Below, piece by piece: positions 60,905 through 64,000 of a stretch of 64,000 bases of DNA. The stretch spans positions 124,001 through 188,000 of the forward strand of contig NZ_CAKMMP010000004.1 in assembly GCF_927798175.1 (NCBI RefSeq). Direction: 5' to 3'. The position numbers and the translations under genes were made by a program. The first letter of the stretch is position 1; each line of letters opens with the position of its first letter. This DNA comes from Paenibacillus sp. JJ-223. Lineage in GTDB: Bacteria > Bacillota > Bacilli > Paenibacillales > Paenibacillaceae. The notes under the pieces were generated by a model, which saw only the letters and a list, made by a program, of their open reading frames with translations, was not told the DNA's origin and made no database searches.

Positions 60905-61879
60905 TTATATGTTCTCCAATGAAGCGGACGATCCTGCCGTTCTTTCAGGCATCCCTTTAAGTTGAAATACCGTTAACTCCGGCCTGCACAAAAACCGGAT
61001 CGGCAGCTGTGTCATGCCAAACCCTCGGTTAACGTAGACCGGCATCCGCTGCTGCCCAACGTGATACAAGCCTTTAATATACTTGCGGGAACCCCGTGGT
61101 GTCGTCATCGCCCCAAGCAAAGGAAAACGCACCTGCCCTCCATGGCTGTGTCCGGATAGCTGCATTCCAAAGCCGAGGGGAGCGGCGAAATCTGCATAAT
61201 CCGGCTCATGCATCAGCAGCAGCTTCCATATTCCGTCGTCCAAGCCTTGAACTGCCTTTTGTGGATCCGGATTGCCCGTGAGCCCATCATCCAGACCGAC
61301 CAACGCAATCCGGGAATTACCGTTTTGTAGCACGGCATGACCATTGCATAACAAAATAAATCCGGCCTCCTGAAGCATGGCGGCTACTTGATTCTGCTCT
61401 TTGCCCCGATAATCATGGTTCCCCAACACTGCGAATTTACCATACTTCGCTTGCATGGAGCCCAGCACGGAAATATAGTCACGCATCGGAGCGGCTTCCC
61501 GTTCGACCATATCTCCGGTAAAACAAATCACATCCGGCTGCAGCTCCCCAATTGCGGAAGCGAGCTTCTGTACCTGCTTCAGATGGGTATGGAATCCGAG
61601 GTGCACGTCACTGAACTGGACGATGCGCAGCCCGTTCCATTCCTTGGGGAATCCCGGCAAACTCAGATCGACTTTCACCACATCGAGTAAGCGAGGCTCC
61701 CATAAGGCATACCCTCCAGAGAAAATAGCGGCTATGGCCAACATCAGCCTTTTTTTGAGCCGATCACCCCATCGGGAGGCGTCATGATTTTTCTCCTCTC
61801 CGGGGAATAAAGGGGGGGCTGTGTGAAGATTCGGGATTCGAGACGACGGTTGGCTGTTTCTGTGTCCGTAGTTTCCCAT
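60905..61879 (-). CDS. Membrane-anchored metallophosphoesterase (YkuE/YaeI-like)
   Basis: 324 residues. An N-terminal charged region (1-40), one hydrophobic segment (~44-62), then the phosphoesterase: IVQFSDVHLGFH, FTGDMVEREA, VLGNHDYRG, LLMHEPDY and LSGHSHGGQVRFPLLG. Motifs complete. YkuE/YaeI-like enzymes act on the outer face of the membrane (UDP-diacylglucosamine pyrophosphatase-like in some). It is followed 30 bp later by a second metallophosphoesterase of a different subfamily. Start not strongly supported; MetGly at 61879 is the first in frame. Confidence 0.85.
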   Translation of the reverse strand: MGNYGHRNSQPSSRIPNLHTAPPLFPGEEKNHDASRWGDRLKKRLMLAIAAIFSGGYALWEPRLLDVVKVDLSLPGFPKEWNGLRIVQFSDVHLGFHTHLKQVQKLASAIGELQPDVICFTGDMVEREAAPMRDYISVLGSMQAKYGKFAVLGNHDYRGKEQNQVAAMLQEAGFILLCNGHAVLQNGNSRIALVGLDDGLTGNPDPQKAVQGLDDGIWKLLLMHEPDYADFAAPLGFGMQLSGHSHGGQVRFPLLGAMTTPRGSRKYIKGLYHVGQQRMPVYVNRGFGMTQLPIRFLCRPELTVFQLKGMPERTAGSSASLENI

Positions 61880-62024
61880 TCCTGTCTCACCATCCGCTCA
61901 TATTAATTCCATCAGTATATCATATTCTTTACCCATTCACGCTCCCCTTTTCTGTGTTACGGGTCGGGAGATGTATTTGTTATATTTATGCCGAATGCGT
62001 TCAAGCGAAACATGTTCAGTCGAG

Positions 62025-62052
62025 GAAAAAAAAGAAGCCGAATCCTCGGCTC
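62025..62052 (-). terminator. Terminator of the sdh operon
   Basis: AGCCGA pairs with TTCGGCT around GGA, followed by TCTTTTTTTT on the minus strand, ~40 bp after sdhB. Confidence 0.85.
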
Positions 62053-62093
62053 CTTTGTTCGTGTTCGTGGTTTGTTCCTTTGGCAAAACGGAA

Positions 62094-62858
62094 CTACATG
62101 CCCAACCAACGCTTGAACATGTGTTTCGTTGTTTGTTTGTTCATTTCTGCAATGGATGTCGTAAGCGGTATGCCTTTTGGACAGGAACGAACGCAGTTTT
62201 GCGAGTTTCCACAACCTTCGATGCCCCCGGACTCCATGATGGCGTCCAGGCGCTCCTCCGCGTTCATTTCACCTGTCGGATGAGCATTGAACAACCGTAC
62301 CTGCGACAGTGGTGCTGGTCCCATGAAGTTGGTCTTCTCATTGACGTTCGGGCAAGCTTCCAGACATACGCCGCAGGTCATGCATTTGGACAATTCGTAC
62401 GCCCACTGGCGTTTTTTCTCGGGCATCCGTGGTCCTGGCCCAAGATCGTATGTGCCGTCGATCGGAATCCAGGCTTTGACCTTTTTGAGTGAGTTAAACA
62501 TGCGGCTCCGGTCAATGACGAGGTCCCGTACGACAGGGAACGTTTTCATCGGCTCGATCCGGATCGGCTGTTCCAATTTGTCGATCAAAGCGGCACAAGC
62601 CTGACGCGGCTTACCGTTAATCACCATCGAACAGGCGCCGCAAACCTCTTCGAGACAGTTCGATTCCCAACATACAGGGGCAATCGACTCTCCCTTGTTA
62701 TTGACGGGATTGCGCTGAATTTCCATCAGGGCGCTAATCACGTTCATGTTCGGGCGATAGGGAAGCTCGAATTCTTCATTGTACGGAGATGACTCCGGAC
62801 TGTCTTGACGGGTAATGATAAACTTGACGGTTTTGCTGGCTGTTGCTGTTTCCGCCAT
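62094..62858 (-). CDS. sdhB: Succinate dehydrogenase iron-sulfur subunit
   Basis: 254 residues (B. subtilis SdhB: 253). Electron-transfer subunit of succinate:menaquinone reductase at the inner face of the membrane. [2Fe-2S] cluster cysteines in CWESNCLEEVCGACSMVINGKPRQAC; [4Fe-4S] and [3Fe-4S] ligands in CMTCGVCLEACP and CGNSQNCVRSCPKGI. The ATG at 62858 is taken because AAGGAGGGG lies 9 nt upstream and the length then fits; a longer frame (62903) lacks an SD. Unusually, 466 bp separate it from sdhA, filled by repeats. Confidence 0.95.
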   Translation of the reverse strand: MAETATASKTVKFIITRQDSPESSPYNEEFELPYRPNMNVISALMEIQRNPVNNKGESIAPVCWESNCLEEVCGACSMVINGKPRQACAALIDKLEQPIRIEPMKTFPVVRDLVIDRSRMFNSLKKVKAWIPIDGTYDLGPGPRMPEKKRQWAYELSKCMTCGVCLEACPNVNEKTNFMGPAPLSQVRLFNAHPTGEMNAEERLDAIMESGGIEGCGNSQNCVRSCPKGIPLTTSIAEMNKQTTKHMFKRWLGM

Positions 62859-62950
62859 ATCGCTGTCCCCTCCTTGTGGTGACGATGATTGATCGTTGCT
62901 CATTATAGGACCGATAATGTCAGCACACAGTCACTCCGCTGCAAAAGTTA

Positions 62951-63038
62951 CTTCCGATCGCTGTTATCCCCAGATTTTCTGATTCCCTTCTCCAAAGGGA
63001 AAAATCCGGAGATAAAGGCGACCGCTTCGCTTCTTCAG
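62951..63038 (+). repeat. Dispersed hairpin repeat, copy 3
   Basis: CTTCCGATCGCTGTTATCCC, then CAGATTTTCTGATTCCCTT, a CTCC turn and the return arm AAGGGAAAAATCCGGAGATA. Closely matches copy 2 (inverted) and copy 1. Confidence 0.8.
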
Positions 63039-63105
63039 TAATCTTTTGACGCTTCGTTTGATGTGCAATCCATTTCATCCTGCTAAACATCAACGTAAAT
63101 AATCT
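63023..63105 (+). repeat. 83-bp direct repeat, first copy
   Basis: Starts CGCTTCGCTTCTTCAGTAAT inside the tail of hairpin-repeat copy 3 and ends CGTAAATAATCT; identical to 63240-63322. Confidence 0.95.
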
Positions 63106-63239
63106 TTGGGACGTATTCAGAGGAAGCGCCGCTTCTCCAGGATAATGCCGCTTCCTCCGCTACACCGTGCAGCACTGCAACGTTTTACTGAAATATTGCA
63201 ATATTCATGCTGGAATATAGCATTTAAAAGCTTACTGTA

Positions 63240-63322
63240 CGCTTCGCTTCTTCAGTAATCTTTTGACGCTTCGTTTGATGTGCAATCCATTTCATCCTGC
63301 TAAACATCAACGTAAATAATCT
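63240..63322 (+). repeat. 83-bp direct repeat, second copy
   Basis: Exact copy of 63023-63105, 217 bp away, ending 3 bp before the sdhA stop codon. Confidence 0.95.
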
Positions 63323-63324
63323 AC

Positions 63325-64000
63325 TTAATCTTTAGAATAGTCGCGTACCCGCGGCGGGATCAAGGAAACGTCCACAGGCTCGTACGAGATTTGCGGGCCG
63401 TCGGCTGTCCATGTCGCGATCGTTGTTTTGAGGAACTCCTCATCGTTGCGTTTCGCAAATTCAGGCTTGTAGTGTGCGCCGCGGCTCTCGTTTCTGAGCA
63501 GCGCGCCCAGCGTCATCGCTTCGGCCAACTCGAGCATGTTCCACAGCTGACGGGTAAATGCCGCTCCCGGGTTGTTCCAGCCGGATGTATCGTACATGTT
63601 GATTTTCCGGTAACGCTCTTTCAGTTCCTTGATTTTGCCGATCGTTGCTTCGAGCTTGTCGTTGTAACGAACCACCGTCATGTTGGCGGTCATCCACTCG
63701 CCCAGCTCTTTATGGATCACGTAGGCATTTTCATTGCCTTGCATTTTCAGGATGCCTTCGTATTTGTCGGTTTGGCGCTTCGTGTATCCGTCAAACACGC
63801 TGGAACTGATGTCTGCCGACGACTTTTTGAGTCCTTTGATGTATTCAACCGCTTTGGGGCCTGCGACCATGCCGCCGTAGATGGCGGACACGAGCGAGTT
63901 CGCGCCCAGACGGTTTGCGCCGTGGTATTGATATTCGCATTCTCCGGCAGCGAACAATCCCGGAATGTTGGTCATCTGATTGTAATCGACCCACATGCCG
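63325..64000 (-). CDS. sdhA: Succinate dehydrogenase flavoprotein subunit (partial)
   Basis: C-terminal ~225 residues; the FAD-binding N-terminal part is beyond the right edge. The visible section has NIPGLFAAGECEYQYHGANRLGANSLVSAIYGGMVAG (end of the flavin domain, substrate-side Arg/His region) and the helical C-terminal domain with LLRNESRGAHYKPEFAKRNDEEFLKTTIATW (RGAHYR-like SdhA/FrdA motif). It oxidises succinate to fumarate. The stop is directly after the 83-bp repeat, so the repeat arrived just downstream of the coding sequence. Confidence 0.96.
   Translation of the reverse strand, partial: GMWVDYNQMTNIPGLFAAGECEYQYHGANRLGANSLVSAIYGGMVAGPKAVEYIKGLKKSSADISSSVFDGYTKRQTDKYEGILKMQGNENAYVIHKELGEWMTANMTVVRYNDKLEATIGKIKELKERYRKINMYDTSGWNNPGAAFTRQLWNMLELAEAMTLGALLRNESRGAHYKPEFAKRNDEEFLKTTIATWTADGPQISYEPVDVSLIPPRVRDYSKD

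Larger units (their letters stand above)
62859..63324. other. Repeat-filled gap between sdhA and sdhB
   Basis: No gene. It contains hairpin repeat copy 3 (62951-63038), an 83-bp exact direct duplication (63023-63105 and 63240-63322) and a GAGGAAGCG/CGCTTCCTC hairpin (63120-63157). In bacilli sdhA and sdhB are normally a few bases apart. Confidence 0.85.

Overview
The window looks like a chromosomal segment of a spore-forming Paenibacillus or close relative. The evidence is moderate G+C, strong AGGAGG-type ribosome binding sites, SLH surface proteins, a YheC/YheD spore coat-associated protein, a YjcZ-type small sporulation peptide, and Bacillus-like gene sets (Zur-controlled yciC/rpsN, a yvgKLM-like molybdate locus, ecsAB, sdhAB, a ytmI-operon-like organosulfur set). 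No rRNA, tRNA, prophage, transposase or CRISPR array was seen.

Layout. 1-1.9 kb: amino-acid (cystine-type) ABC transporter, cut by the left edge. 2.1-5.9 kb: small hypothetical gene, modAB without modC, and a divergent one-component regulator, with four 10-bp TTATAA repeats between them. 5.9-8.3 kb: DUF3024 protein, zinc-independent S14 (rpsN paralogue) and a YciC-type GTPase behind a Zur box. 8.3-13.1 kb: a translationally coupled pair, an SLH protein and a ~1,118-residue secreted Big_2 protein whose best start codon is ATT. 13.5-20.1 kb: a transporter set in staphylopine-locus order (cntA-B-C-D-F-E) without the opine synthesis genes. 20.1-29.9 kb: an organosulfur set (M20 deacylase, two flavin monooxygenases, FMN reductase, glutaredoxin-like protein, LysR, and a peptide-type ABC importer lacking ATPases).

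30.1-45.7 kb is the most distinctive region. A 2,254-residue protein made of about 190 decapeptide repeats is followed on the same strand by five glycosyltransferase genes and a sugar-nucleotide synthesis gene. It is preceded divergently by a spore coat-associated ATP-grasp gene. Four of the glycosyltransferases carry long Arg/Lys-rich N-terminal tails. The simplest reading is a glycosylated repeat fibre of the spore surface, comparable in logic to the BclA/rhamnose system but with an unrelated fibre.

45.8-64 kb: phosphatidylserine decarboxylase, AraC and MocR regulators, a flavin/PNPOx-like protein, an aminotransferase, a 41-residue YjcZ-like peptide, EcsAB, a DEAD-box helicase, an SDR, CheX, a LysR regulator with a PHP phosphatase, GNAT, two metallophosphoesterases, and sdhB/sdhA (sdhA cut by the right edge). 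A hairpin repeat family of about 90-130 bp occurs three times (6.8, 57.2 and 63.0 kb). The last copy, with an 83-bp direct duplication, splits sdhA from sdhB.
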